Shown: one piece after another, positions 16,933 through 26,489 of the stretch | Layout of the letters: the number at the start of each line of letters is the position of its first letter | Numbering within the stretch: position 1 is the first letter of the stretch | Assembly (NCBI RefSeq): GCF_021654335.1 | Contig: NZ_AP023423.1 | Span: 1,611,001 to 1,675,000 of the forward strand | Length of the DNA: 64,000 nucleotides | From: Sideroxyarcus emersonii | GTDB taxonomy: Bacteria; Pseudomonadota; Gammaproteobacteria; Burkholderiales; Gallionellaceae | Direction: 5' to 3' | Position numbers and translations under genes: made by a program | The notes under the pieces: model-generated | Seen by the model: only the letters and a program-made list of their open reading frames with translations | Told to the model about the DNA's origin: nothing | Databases searched by the model: none

Positions 16933-19431
16933 TCAATTCCTCAACGGCTTCCCGTTCTTCAGCATGTACTCAATCCTATCCTGCGTCTTGAAGTGCGCCA
17001 GCAGTTCCATGAAATTGCGCCGCTCCAGGTCGAGCAGCCATTGTTCGTCCACCAGGCTGCCCGCATCCACATCGCCGCCGCACAGGGTCTCAGCGACGCG
17101 ACTGCCGATGTTGTAGTCGTGCTCGGAGATGAAGTTGCCTTCCAGCATGTTGATCATCGCGGCCTGCAGGGTGGCGATGCCGGTGCGGCCGGCCACGGCG
17201 ATCTGGCGCTGGTGCAGCGGCGGGCGGTAGGCGGTGGCGTTGAGCGCCCGCGCCTCTTCCTTGGCGATGTGCAGCAGCTCGAAGCGGTTCAGCACGATGC
17301 GGTCGGACTGCCTGAGGTAGCCCATCTCGCGCGCCATCTCGGCGCTCTTGGCGACTTCGCCCATGGCGATGTTCTGGAAATATTTGCGCAGGTAGGGGAA
17401 GACGTCGACGCGGTTGTCGTTGGCGAAGCGTTGTGCTTCCGCCGCTGCGCGCTGCGCCATCTCCTTGCAGCCGCCGCCGGCGGGCAATAGCCCGACGCCG
17501 ACCTCGACCAGGCCGATGTAGCTTTCCAGCGTGGCGACGATGCGCGTGCAGTGGATGGAGAATTCGCAGCCGCCGCCGAGCGCCAGGCCGTCCACCGCCG
17601 CGATGGTGGGCACCTGCGCGTATTTGAGGCGCTGCGAGACCTGCTGGAACTTGGCCACCACCGCTTCCACTTTCGGCACGTTGCCGGTGGCGGCATTGAC
17701 GATCTCGCCCAGGCCGCCGCCGCCCGCGATGGTGTATTTGACGCGGCTGGCCGCCTGCTTGAAGCGGCCGAACAGGCCTTCGTCCGGTGCCGGCTCCTGC
17801 ATGCCCTGCATCAGTTGCAGCAGGTTGGCCCCGGCCGAGAACGGCGGTTCCGTCTGCCACAGGATGAGCGCGCTGAAATGCGCCTCGGCCTCGTGCACCG
17901 CGCGCAGAATGCCGTCCAGCACTTCGTTGCTGACGGTGTGCATCTTGCTCTTGAAGCTGAGGATGGCGATGCTGTCGCCGTTGTGCCACAGGCGCACTTC
18001 GTCGGTCTCGAACACCGTTTCGCCGTAGACCCTGACCTCGCCCAGCAAGCGGTCGGGATAGAGCTGGCGCCGGTACACCGGCAAGGCGGAGCGCGGCTGG
18101 TAGGTGTTGCTTGCCGGCGCATAGGAGCCATGCATGCCGTGCACGGCGAGGCGGGCCGGATCGGTGACCCATGCGGGCAGCGGCGTGGCGGCCATCGCCT
18201 TGCCGGCGGAGATGTCGGTGGCGATCCAGCCGGCCACCTGCTGCCAGCCCGCCGCCTGCCAGATCTCGAACGGGCCGTTGTCCCAGCCGAAGCCCCAGCG
18301 CACGGCGAAGTCGAAATCGCGCGCGTTGTCGGCGATGGCCTCAAGGTGCAGCGCGCAATAGTGGAACACGTCGCGGAACACCGCCCACAGGAACTGTGCC
18401 TGCGGATGCTGGTTGCTGCGCAATCCGGCGAGCTTCTTGGCCCAGTCGCGCTCGCGCAGGATGTCCTTCACGCCGTCGTCCACCTTGGCATCGGACAGGC
18501 GATATTCCCGCGTGTGCAGATCCAGCACGTGGATCTCCTTGCCGATCTTCTGGTAGACGCCGCGCTTGGTCTTCTGTCCCAGCGAACCCTGGTCGACCAG
18601 GTACTGGAACCAGCTTGGCAGTTCGAAGTGCTTGTGCCACGGGTCTTCGGTCAGGTTCTCGCGCATGGTGTTGACCACATGCGCAAACACATCGAGTCCG
18701 ACCACGTCCAGCGTGCGGAAGGTGGCACTCTTGGGACGGCCGAGATAACGGCCGGTCAGCGCATCCACGGTGTCGAAGCCGAGATTGAACGCTGCCGCGT
18801 GATGCTTGGTGGCCAGCATGGAGAACACGCCGACGCGGTTGGCGATGAAATTGGGCGTGTCCTTGGCGCGCACCACGCCCTTGCCCAGTGTGGAGACGAG
18901 GAAGGTCTCCAGTTGGTCGAGCAGCGACGCTTCGGTTGTCGTGCAGGGGATCAGCTCCACCAGGTGCATGTAGCGCGGCGGATTGAAGAAGTGGATGCCG
19001 CAGAAACGGTGACGCAGGTTCTCGGGGAACGCCTGCGCCAGCTGGTTGATGGAGAGTCCGGAGGTGTTGCTGGCGAAGATGGCATGCGCGCCGACATAGG
19101 GCGCGACCTTGCGGTACAGGTCGGATTTCCAGTCCATGCGCTCGGCGATGGCCTCGATGATCAGGTCGCACTCGCGCAGCTTCTCCAGGTGTTGATCGTA
19201 ATTGGCCGGCTGGATGTAAGCGATCCTGGCCGGGCTTGAGATGGGAGCCGGTTCGAGTTTCTTCAGGCCGTCCAGCGCCTTGTTCACGTTGCCGTTCGGG
19301 TCGCCCTCCTTCGCGGGCAATTCGAACAACAGCGTCTCGACATTGGCGTTGACCAGGTGCGCGGCGATCTGCGCGCCCATCACGCCTGCACCGAGCACGG
19401 CAACCTTGCGAACCTTCAGATGACTGCTCAT
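16933..19431 (-). CDS. 3-hydroxyacyl-CoA dehydrogenase / enoyl-CoA hydratase (FadB/FadN-like)
   Basis: An 832-residue bifunctional beta-oxidation enzyme. The NAD-binding dehydrogenase half comes first (VAVLGAGVMGAQIAAHL, GxGxxG at 14-19; GIHFFNPPRYMHLVELIP with the catalytic His), followed by a crotonase half (about residues 490-700) with IAAVDGLALGGGCEFSIHC and GLVEVGVGLLPAGGGCK. This order is that of FadN/HbdA-type proteins and the reverse of E. coli FadB. The ATG at 19431 has GGGAG seven bases upstream; the frame continues to 19458 but without a better start. A terminator-like hairpin separates it from fadL upstream. Confidence 0.93.
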   Translation of the reverse strand: MSSHLKVRKVAVLGAGVMGAQIAAHLVNANVETLLFELPAKEGDPNGNVNKALDGLKKLEPAPISSPARIAYIQPANYDQHLEKLRECDLIIEAIAERMDWKSDLYRKVAPYVGAHAIFASNTSGLSINQLAQAFPENLRHRFCGIHFFNPPRYMHLVELIPCTTTEASLLDQLETFLVSTLGKGVVRAKDTPNFIANRVGVFSMLATKHHAAAFNLGFDTVDALTGRYLGRPKSATFRTLDVVGLDVFAHVVNTMRENLTEDPWHKHFELPSWFQYLVDQGSLGQKTKRGVYQKIGKEIHVLDLHTREYRLSDAKVDDGVKDILRERDWAKKLAGLRSNQHPQAQFLWAVFRDVFHYCALHLEAIADNARDFDFAVRWGFGWDNGPFEIWQAAGWQQVAGWIATDISAGKAMAATPLPAWVTDPARLAVHGMHGSYAPASNTYQPRSALPVYRRQLYPDRLLGEVRVYGETVFETDEVRLWHNGDSIAILSFKSKMHTVSNEVLDGILRAVHEAEAHFSALILWQTEPPFSAGANLLQLMQGMQEPAPDEGLFGRFKQAASRVKYTIAGGGGLGEIVNAATGNVPKVEAVVAKFQQVSQRLKYAQVPTIAAVDGLALGGGCEFSIHCTRIVATLESYIGLVEVGVGLLPAGGGCKEMAQRAAAEAQRFANDNRVDVFPYLRKYFQNIAMGEVAKSAEMAREMGYLRQSDRIVLNRFELLHIAKEEARALNATAYRPPLHQRQIAVAGRTGIATLQAAMINMLEGNFISEHDYNIGSRVAETLCGGDVDAGSLVDEQWLLDLERRNFMELLAHFKTQDRIEYMLKNGKPLRN

Positions 19432-19462
19432 CGCGATACTCCCACTCAAGAATTGCAAAACA

Positions 19463-19488
19463 GGCGGCAGGGTTCAACCCCCGCCGCC
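19463..19488 (-). terminator. Intrinsic terminator after fadL
   Basis: On the minus strand GGCGGCGGGG and CCCTGCCGCC pair around a short loop, and the hairpin is followed by CTGTTTTGC. It lies 12 bases beyond the fadL stop and may partly uncouple fadL and upstream genes from the FadB-like gene. Confidence 0.65.
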
Positions 19489-19500
19489 GACAACGGACAG

Positions 19501-20793
19501 TTAGAAGTTATAGGCGTACTGCAGGCTCACGATATCGATGCTGCTGCTGTACATACCCACCAGATTGCCGCCACCCGTTGCGGTCTGGTTGTTGGCGATG
19601 GGGGTGTCCTTGACGAACAGGTGGGCATAGCCGAAATCGATCTTGCTGGCGGCCGACACCTTGTACTGGCCGCCGACGGTCAACCAGGTGCGGTTGTTGT
19701 CGGGGATACGCGCGGTACGGTACGCATCGGCGACCGGCGACTGGTCATAGGCCGCACCGGCGCGGGCCAGCCATTGCTCGTTGTAGTGATAGGTCGTGCC
19801 CACGCTATAGCGCCAGGTGTTGGTCCAGTTTTCCGGTGTCGACTGCAGCACGCTGCCGTTGGTGCGACTGACCACCAGTTGCTGCAGCGCGCTCCAGCCG
19901 GTGCGCGTGGCATCGGCCATCACGTCCCACTTGTCGTTCACCTGCTGGAAGCCGCTGATCGAGAACGTGTCGGGCATGGAGATCGGCAGCGTCACGTTGC
20001 CGTTCTGCAGTGCCGGTTGCGCCGCCAATGCGCCGGGAACGTTGCTGAAGGCGACCGTGCCGGTCAGGTTGTAATTGATCTTGGAACGGTATGACACGCC
20101 GACGCGCGTATCGGGCGTGAGGTTGAACAGGGCACCGAAGTTGTAGCCCCATGCCGAGTCGCTGCCGTTGATTGCGCTCACCCCTTCCAGGTTCGTACCC
20201 AAAGCGCCGCCCGCAAGTGCACTGTAGTTCACCGCGCTGGTCAGGGTGCCGGTGATGTGCTGGTAGTCCAGCCCGATGCCCAGGCTGATCTTGTCGTTCA
20301 TCTCGTAGGCGAGAGAAGGGTTCAGGTTGACGGTCTTGATCTGCGAATCGATCGCCTGGAAGCGGCCGATCCAAGTGGGGTCGTACTGGGTCTGCAGACC
20401 GAACGGCGAGTTGATGCCCAGACCGAAGCGCAGCGCGGGCTGCAGTTCCATCACCAGGTAGGTGTTGGGCACCACCACCATGCCGCCGGCATCGCCGCCG
20501 TTGCCGCCCGGGGTTTGCAAGGCTGCGCCGGTCGAGTTGGTATTGGAGAACTTGATCGAGGGCTGGATGAAGCTGGCCGCCACCGTCACCTGGTCCCCCT
20601 TGAGCCGGGTCATGCCGGCCGGGTTGAAGAAGATGGTGGCTGCATCTTCAGCGCCCGCTGCACCGCCGGCGAATGCGTTGCCCAATCCGCTGCTTTGCTC
20701 GATCAGGGCAAAAGCGGATGCTGCCGCATTGCCGGATATCGCCAGCAACGCACTCGCCACCGAGATGGCGATCAACGATTTGTATGATTTCAT
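19501..20793 (-). CDS. fadL: Outer-membrane long-chain fatty acid transporter (FadL/OmpP1/TodX family)
   Basis: A 430-residue outer-membrane beta-barrel for uptake of long-chain fatty acids or other hydrophobic molecules. Residues 1-26 are a signal peptide ending NAAASA, and the mature protein begins FALIEQSSGLGNAFAGGAA, where FadL proteins have their N-terminal hatch with NPAG (IFFNPAGMTRL). The protein ends QYAYNF with the terminal phenylalanine expected of barrel proteins. The ATG at 20793 has GGGAGAAAAAC upstream. Context supports a fatty-acid substrate rather than an aromatic hydrocarbon. Confidence 0.92.
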   Translation of the reverse strand: MKSYKSLIAISVASALLAISGNAAASAFALIEQSSGLGNAFAGGAAGAEDAATIFFNPAGMTRLKGDQVTVAASFIQPSIKFSNTNSTGAALQTPGGNGGDAGGMVVVPNTYLVMELQPALRFGLGINSPFGLQTQYDPTWIGRFQAIDSQIKTVNLNPSLAYEMNDKISLGIGLDYQHITGTLTSAVNYSALAGGALGTNLEGVSAINGSDSAWGYNFGALFNLTPDTRVGVSYRSKINYNLTGTVAFSNVPGALAAQPALQNGNVTLPISMPDTFSISGFQQVNDKWDVMADATRTGWSALQQLVVSRTNGSVLQSTPENWTNTWRYSVGTTYHYNEQWLARAGAAYDQSPVADAYRTARIPDNNRTWLTVGGQYKVSAASKIDFGYAHLFVKDTPIANNQTATGGGNLVGMYSSSIDIVSLQYAYNF

Positions 20794-20847
20794 GTTTTTC
20801 TCCCTGAGTAATAAATGAATGCTCCGACTGCACAACAAACAGCTACA

Positions 20848-21255
20848 TCAAACTGGTTGTTCCTGGGGTGGCACCGGCCGCGGCCTGCGGTCGTCGCCGA
20901 CGGCGACATAGGTCAGCGTCGCTTCGGTCACCTTGTGGCAGGTGGGATTCTCCGGGTCGCGCTGCACAAAGACCTCGACGTCCACGGTGATCGAGGTCGT
21001 CCCCACCTTAACGATTCGGGCATAGAAGCTCACCACATCGCCGACGAAGATGGGTTGCTTGAACACGAACGAATTCACCGCGATGGTCGCCACCCTGCCC
21101 CTGGCCCGGTGCACGGCGGGGATGCTGCCGGCGATATCCACCTGCCCCATCAGCCAGCCGCCGAAGATGTCGCCGGTGTAATTGGCATCCGACGGCATCG
21201 CCGCCATGCGCAAGGTGGGCTGGCGGTCGGGCAGGGAAATGTTCTCTTCGTTCAT
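20848..21255 (-). CDS. Acyl-CoA thioesterase (YciA-like hotdog)
   Basis: A 135-residue single hotdog-domain thioesterase. DANYTGDIFGGWLMGQVDIA (residues 23-42) includes the conserved active-site Asp/Gly region, and GRVATIAVNSFVFKQPIFVGD follows the YciA/Acot pattern. It would hydrolyse acyl-CoA and recycle CoA. Its start codon overlaps the last base of the acyl-CoA ligase gene, indicating coupled translation of ligase and thioesterase. Confidence 0.9.
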   Translation of the reverse strand: MNEENISLPDRQPTLRMAAMPSDANYTGDIFGGWLMGQVDIAGSIPAVHRARGRVATIAVNSFVFKQPIFVGDVVSFYARIVKVGTTSITVDVEVFVQRDPENPTCHKVTEATLTYVAVGDDRRPRPVPPQEQPV

Positions 21256-23063
21256 CAGTGCCCCCGGTACAGGTCTTCGATCTGTTGACCGTACATCGCC
21301 ACCACACGGTCGCGTTTCAGGCTCAGCTTGGGCGTGAGCAGGCCGTTATCGATGGTCCATGGCTCGCGCAGCAACAGCACGCGATGCACCTTGGCATAGC
21401 CGGGGAAACCGCTCAGGTTGCGGGCGATACGTCGCAGCACCTTGGCTTCCACGTTGGTATCGGTCAGCGATTCCGGCATGTCCGAGCGCACGCCGACCTT
21501 GGCCGCGACCTGCGGCCATACCTCGGGATTGAGCACCGCCAGCGCAACCAGATAGGGGCGGCCCTCGCCGTAGATCATCACCTGGTCGATCAGCGGATCG
21601 TGCAGGATGGCCGCTTCCATGTCGGCAGGCGGCATCTTCTCGCCGTTGGACAGCACGATGATCTCCTTCAGGCGGCCGGTGATGTAGATGTGGCCGGTCT
21701 CGCTGATGCGCGCGATGTCGCCGGTATTGAGCCAGCCATCGGCATCGATCATGGCCCGTGTCGCTTCCGGATTGTTCCAGTAACCCATCATCACGTTCGG
21801 TCCCTTCACCAGCAGCGCATTCTGTTCGCCCAGCTTCACCTGCACGCCGCGTATCGGCTGCCCGACGCTGTCGGGAAAATTGTTGTCCAGCTTGTTGCCG
21901 GACACGATGGGGCTGGTCTCGGTGAGGCCGTACCCCTGCACCACCGGCAAACCCAGGCCGACGAACACGCGCGAAATATCCGGCGCCAGCGCCGCGCCGC
22001 CGCTCACCGTGGTGCGCAGGCGCCCGCCCAGGCGGTCCAGTATCTTTTGCGCCACCAGTTTCTGCAACAACGGCCACAACAGGAACGCGGGTTTCCAGCC
22101 GCCGCGCCGCTGCTCGTGCAGGAAGCGCGCCCAGCCGACCTCGACTGCGAGGTCGAACAGCTTGCGCTTGAGCGGCGAACCTTCGGCCAGGGCGTTCTTG
22201 ATCGAGCCGTAGATGCGTTCGTAGATGCGCGGCACCGAGATCAGGATGGTCGGGCGGATGATCTTCAGGTCCTCCGACAGCAGCGGGATGGAGCGCGCAT
22301 AGGCCACCGTCGCCCCCGTCATCACCTGCAGGTAATAGCCGCAGGTGCGCTCGAAGGTGTGCGACAGCGGCAGAAACGAGAGCAGCAGGTCGTCGCTGCG
22401 CACGGTGAAGGTGGCCATCGCATCGTAGGTGTTGGAGAGCATGTTGCTGTGGCTCAGCATCACGCCTTTCGGTCTGCCGGTCGTGCCCGAGGTGTAGATG
22501 ATGCTGGCCAGCTCGCCGCATTCGCACCGCACGGCAGGCTGCAATTCCGCCACCGGCGTGAGCAGGTATTTCGGCGCGGCCGCCAGGCGCGGCTCGTTGT
22601 GCCTGAACTCGTCCAGCGAGACGAAGCGCTGCACGCAATCCATCTGCCCGAGCACGCCGGAAAGTTCCTGCCATTGGTCGGCGGTCTCGAACAGCAGCAC
22701 TTTCACTTTCGAGTCGTTGACGATATAGGCAATGTTGTCGGCGCGATCCACGGTGTACAGCGGCACGGTGACCAGTCCCAGCGACATCGCGGCCTGGTCG
22801 AACATCACCCACTGCGGACAGTTGCGCAGCATGATCGCCACGCGGTCACCCTTGGCGAGCCCTTCCTGGGCCAGCGCAGCCTGCCAGCGCGCGACCTGTT
22901 CCAGCATCTGCCCCCAGCTCAGGTCGACCCACACCGACTGCCGGTTATCGAAATACCTGTATGCGATCTTGTCCTGCGAGCGCCGCACGCGCTCCAGGAA
23001 CAGGCCGTGCAGCGTCACTGCCTGCTGTGGCGATATCACATCCTCATTCCGTACTGCCGTCAT
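21255..23063 (-). CDS. Long-chain acyl-CoA synthetase (AMP-forming)
   Basis: A 602-residue adenylate-forming ligase that activates fatty acids to acyl-CoA. The AMP-binding signature IIYTSGTTGRPKGVMLSHSN, the YGLTETSPIVSGN motif and DGWLNTGDIARISETGHIYI plus GRLKEIIVLSNGEK are all present. The length and sequence fit the long-chain FACL group related to FadD15 more than E. coli FadD. The ATG at 23063 follows GGGGAGCGGGGA. It lies between the SDR and thioesterase genes of the fatty-acid block. Confidence 0.93.
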   Translation of the reverse strand: MTAVRNEDVISPQQAVTLHGLFLERVRRSQDKIAYRYFDNRQSVWVDLSWGQMLEQVARWQAALAQEGLAKGDRVAIMLRNCPQWVMFDQAAMSLGLVTVPLYTVDRADNIAYIVNDSKVKVLLFETADQWQELSGVLGQMDCVQRFVSLDEFRHNEPRLAAAPKYLLTPVAELQPAVRCECGELASIIYTSGTTGRPKGVMLSHSNMLSNTYDAMATFTVRSDDLLLSFLPLSHTFERTCGYYLQVMTGATVAYARSIPLLSEDLKIIRPTILISVPRIYERIYGSIKNALAEGSPLKRKLFDLAVEVGWARFLHEQRRGGWKPAFLLWPLLQKLVAQKILDRLGGRLRTTVSGGAALAPDISRVFVGLGLPVVQGYGLTETSPIVSGNKLDNNFPDSVGQPIRGVQVKLGEQNALLVKGPNVMMGYWNNPEATRAMIDADGWLNTGDIARISETGHIYITGRLKEIIVLSNGEKMPPADMEAAILHDPLIDQVMIYGEGRPYLVALAVLNPEVWPQVAAKVGVRSDMPESLTDTNVEAKVLRRIARNLSGFPGYAKVHRVLLLREPWTIDNGLLTPKLSLKRDRVVAMYGQQIEDLYRGH

Positions 23064-23093
23064 TCCCCGCTCCCCTGTTTTTTATTGTGCCAG

Positions 23094-23912
23094 CTACAAG
23101 AACAGATCGTCATACGGCCGCTCGCCCGGGCTGACCGCATAATGATCGAAATTTTTCACGCCCTCCGCGCGCAGCACTTCCTCGTCGAGGAAAAAAAGGC
23201 CGCTGAAGGTCTTGCTGTCGCGCCGCAGGATGGCATGAGCCGCATCCGCCACGATGGCCGGCTTGCGCGACGCGCGCAGGATGGCCTCGGGAAAGTTGAA
23301 CTCGATGGCCGCGGTGGCGATGGTGGTGCGCGGCCACAGGCAGTTCACCGCGATGCCGTCCTGCGCGAACTCCTTCGCCATCCCCAGCGCGCACAGGCTC
23401 ATGCCGTATTTGGAAATCGAATAGGCGACATGCGGCGCGAACCACTTCGCCTCCAGGTTGAGCGGCGGCGACAGCGTGAGGATATGCGGATTGGCGGCCT
23501 TCTTCAGGTACGGGATGCAGGCTTGCGACACGAGGAAGGTGGCGCGCATGTTGACGTCCCACATCAGGTCGAGCCGCTTGGCCGGCGTTTGCAGGGTCGG
23601 GGTGAGGCTGATCGCGCTGGCGTTATTGACCAGCACGTCAATGCCGCCGAAATGTGCGGCCGCCTGTGCGACCGCGGCCTGAATGGCCTGCTCGTCGCGC
23701 ACGTCGAGCTGGATCGCCAGCGCCTGTCCGCCGGCGGCTTCCACTTCCGCCGCCACGCTGTGGATGGTCCCCGGCAGTTTCGGATGCGCTTCCGCCGTCT
23801 TGCCGGTGATGACCACCTTCGCACCGTCGCGCGCGCAGCGCAGGGCAATCTCCCGGCCGATGCCGCGGCTGGAACCGGTGATGAAGATCACCTTGCCGCC
23901 GAGGCCGGTCAT
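23094..23912 (-). CDS. Short-chain dehydrogenase/reductase (HSDL2-like)
   Basis: A 272-residue SDR with the cofactor loop TGSSRGIGREIAL (residues 12-24), the NNAS structural motif and the catalytic YSISK. The closing part (ILRRDSKTFSGLFFLDEEVL) resembles HSDL2-type SDRs linked to peroxisomal or bacterial fatty-acid metabolism. The start overlaps the fadE stop by four bases. The likely substrate is a hydroxyacyl or ketoacyl compound; this is inference from context. Confidence 0.88.
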   Translation of the reverse strand: MTGLGGKVIFITGSSRGIGREIALRCARDGAKVVITGKTAEAHPKLPGTIHSVAAEVEAAGGQALAIQLDVRDEQAIQAAVAQAAAHFGGIDVLVNNASAISLTPTLQTPAKRLDLMWDVNMRATFLVSQACIPYLKKAANPHILTLSPPLNLEAKWFAPHVAYSISKYGMSLCALGMAKEFAQDGIAVNCLWPRTTIATAAIEFNFPEAILRASRKPAIVADAAHAILRRDSKTFSGLFFLDEEVLRAEGVKNFDHYAVSPGERPYDDLFL

Positions 23913-26344
23913 CCCTGATAAGCTCGCAGCTGTTCGGGGGCGAAGTCATCCACCATGATGACCTTGCGGCGCAAGGCATAGTCGCGCTCCAGTTGCAGCG
24001 CCTGCTCCGCATCGATGATGCCCAGATCGCGCGCCTCGGCGATCTGCTGCAGCTCTTCGCGCGCCTTGAGCTTGCCTTCCTTGCGTGCCTTTTCCAGCTC
24101 GGCCTGCAGCGGCTCGCACGCCAGCGTGCTGGTCAGTGCGGCTTCCAGCGCACCGACCGCATCGTTCTCGTCGCGCGAGATGAACATGCCGGCCGTCAGG
24201 CGCTCGCGCACCGGCCCCGGCTTGAGCAACAGCGAGGCCACCTGGTGGCCGAGATGGTCGCTCGGCGGTTTGCGGCATTGCCCGAGCGGGAAGATCATGG
24301 CGCGCAACAGCAGCGCGGCGAAACGGTTGGGGAAATTCTGCAGCACGCCGTCGAATGCGACCTGGATGCGGTACAGGCCGTCCTGCATGCCCCAGTGCAG
24401 CAGCGGCAGATCGTCGTCGGGGCGGCCATCGTCCTCGAAGCGTTTCAGCACTGCGGAACACAGGTACATCTGGCTCAGCACGTCGCCGAGGCGCGCCGAC
24501 AGCTTCTCCTTGCGCTTGAGTCCGCCGCCCAGCACCAGCATGGAGACGTCGGCGGCGAAAGCGAATGCGGCCGAGTAGCGCGTCAGCGCCTGATAGTAGC
24601 GCCTGGTCGGCTGTTCGGTCGGCACGCCGATGATGCGCCCGCCGGTCAGCCCGTAAACCAGGCTGCGCACCGCATTGCTCAGGCTGAAGCTGATATGGCC
24701 GAACAGCGCTTCGTCGAACTCGCGCACCGCGCGCTTGTTGTTCTGGTCGTGCGCGGCGTGGATCTCCTTCAGCACATAGGGATGCGAACGCACCGCCCCC
24801 TGGCCGAAGATGATCAGGCTGCGCGTCAGGATGTTGGCGCCCTCCACCGTGATGCCGATGGGCGTCTGCTGATAGGCACGCGCAAGGTAGTTGTCCGGGC
24901 CGAGGCAAATGCCCTTGCCGCCGTGCACATCCATCGCGTCGTTGATGACCATGCGGCCGCGCTCGGTGCAGTGATATTTCACGATGGCGGAGATCACCGA
25001 CGGCTTGCCGCCCATGTCCACGGCCTGCGCGGTCATCGTTCGCGCCGCATCCATCACGTACAGGTGGCCGGCGATGCGCGTCAGCGCCTCTTCCACGCCC
25101 TCGAACTTGCCGACCGGCACATGGAACTGCTTGCGCACGCGGCAATAGGCGCCGCTGGTGCGCGCCGCCAGCTTGACGCCGCCGGTGGCGCTGGCGGGCA
25201 GCGAGATGGAACGCCCGGCCGCCAGGCAGTCCATCAGCATGCGCCAGCCGTGGCCGATGCGCATGGTGCCGCCGATGATGTAGTCCATCGGGATGAATAC
25301 GTCCTTGCCGGTGGTGGGGCCGTTCAGGAAAGCCGAGTTGAGCGGGAAGTGGCGGCGCCCCACGTTCACCCCCGGCGTGTCGGTCGGGATCAGCGCCAGC
25401 GTGATGCCGCGCGAAACTTCCGCACCGAGCAGGTTCTGCGGGTCGTAGAGCTTGAAGGCAAGGCCGAGCAGCGTCGCCACCGGCGCCAGCGTGATGTAGC
25501 GCTTCTCCCAGGTGACGCGCACGCCCAGCACGTTCGAATGGCCGTTGAAATCGCCGTAGCAGACGATGCCGTAGTCGGGGATGGCTCCGGCGTCGGAGCC
25601 GGCGAACGGTCCGGTCAGCGCAAAGCACGGCACCTCCTTGCCGCTGGCGAGGCCGCGCAGGTATTTGTCCTTCTGCTCCTGCGTGCCGTAATGCAGCAGC
25701 AGCTCGGCCGGGCCGAGCGAATTGGGCACCATCACCGTCACCGAAGCCGTGCCGCTGCGCGAAGCGACCTTGGTCACCACCGCCGATTGCGCCTGGGCGG
25801 AAAATTCCAGGCCGCCGTATTCCTTCGGGATGATCATGCCGAAGAAACCCTTGTCCTTGATGAACTGCCAGACTTCCGGCGGCAAGTCCTGGCGCGTGTG
25901 GGTGATGTCCCAGTCGTCCAGCATCGCGCACAGCTGTTCCACCTCGTTGTCGAGGAAGGCCTGCTCGCGATCGCTCAACCCGGTCTTGGGCAGGGCCAGC
26001 AATTGCCTCCAGTGCGGGTTGCCGCTGAACAGCTCGCCCTCCCAGCCAACCGTGCCGGCGTCCAGCGCCTCCTGTTCGGTCTGCGAAACCTGCGGCAGTA
26101 TCTTGCGGAAGATGCCGAGAATGAAACTGCTGACCAGCAGGCGGCGCAGCATGGGAATGCCGAGCACCGCGAGGAAAATGCCGAGCGCGATATAGACAGT
26201 CTGCAGGGCGCCGTCGGAGATGCGGCTCACCATTGCCACCAGCGGCACGAGCACGGCGATGGCGATCAGCCATCCCCAGATGGAAGCGCGGAAGAAGGCC
26301 AGCAACAAGGCCACCAGCACTACCACTATCATCAGAATCGCCAT
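23909..26344 (-). CDS. fadE: Acyl-CoA dehydrogenase FadE
   Basis: The 811-residue membrane-associated acyl-CoA dehydrogenase of the FadE type (E. coli FadE is 814). It starts with two hydrophobic segments (residues 1-45 and about 55-80), then the dehydrogenase core (GMIIPKEYGGLEFSAQAQS, CFALTGPFAGSDAGAIPDYG, VHGGKGICLGPDNYLARAY) and the FadE-specific C-terminal extension of about 300 residues. The ATG at 26344 with GAGGG seven bases upstream was chosen over a longer frame from 26437. It is the first gene of the minus-strand fad run and overlaps the SDR gene by four bases. Confidence 0.95.
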   Translation of the reverse strand: MAILMIVVVLVALLLAFFRASIWGWLIAIAVLVPLVAMVSRISDGALQTVYIALGIFLAVLGIPMLRRLLVSSFILGIFRKILPQVSQTEQEALDAGTVGWEGELFSGNPHWRQLLALPKTGLSDREQAFLDNEVEQLCAMLDDWDITHTRQDLPPEVWQFIKDKGFFGMIIPKEYGGLEFSAQAQSAVVTKVASRSGTASVTVMVPNSLGPAELLLHYGTQEQKDKYLRGLASGKEVPCFALTGPFAGSDAGAIPDYGIVCYGDFNGHSNVLGVRVTWEKRYITLAPVATLLGLAFKLYDPQNLLGAEVSRGITLALIPTDTPGVNVGRRHFPLNSAFLNGPTTGKDVFIPMDYIIGGTMRIGHGWRMLMDCLAAGRSISLPASATGGVKLAARTSGAYCRVRKQFHVPVGKFEGVEEALTRIAGHLYVMDAARTMTAQAVDMGGKPSVISAIVKYHCTERGRMVINDAMDVHGGKGICLGPDNYLARAYQQTPIGITVEGANILTRSLIIFGQGAVRSHPYVLKEIHAAHDQNNKRAVREFDEALFGHISFSLSNAVRSLVYGLTGGRIIGVPTEQPTRRYYQALTRYSAAFAFAADVSMLVLGGGLKRKEKLSARLGDVLSQMYLCSAVLKRFEDDGRPDDDLPLLHWGMQDGLYRIQVAFDGVLQNFPNRFAALLLRAMIFPLGQCRKPPSDHLGHQVASLLLKPGPVRERLTAGMFISRDENDAVGALEAALTSTLACEPLQAELEKARKEGKLKAREELQQIAEARDLGIIDAEQALQLERDYALRRKVIMVDDFAPEQLRAYQG

Positions 26345-26489
26345 CGTTGCACCCTCTTCTTGTTGTATTCGGATTGCGCTAACTTTAACCTCAGCGAGTG
26401 ATGCTGACAATGGATATATTCCCTGTCGCCCGGACACCGCATGCGCCCGCTCGATTGACTATCGCCCTGCACTTTGCCACACTGCGCGC

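Noticed and set aside
21258..23918. Long plus-strand open frame opposite the acyl-CoA ligase and SDR genes
   Set aside because: It spans two real minus-strand genes and their gap, and its peptide has no recognisable family; a GC-rich antisense shadow.
23993..26401. Very long open frame on the plus strand opposite fadE
   Set aside because: It mirrors the codon periodicity of fadE, has His/Arg/Gln-rich shadow composition and no ribosome site; the minus-strand product is a clear FadE.
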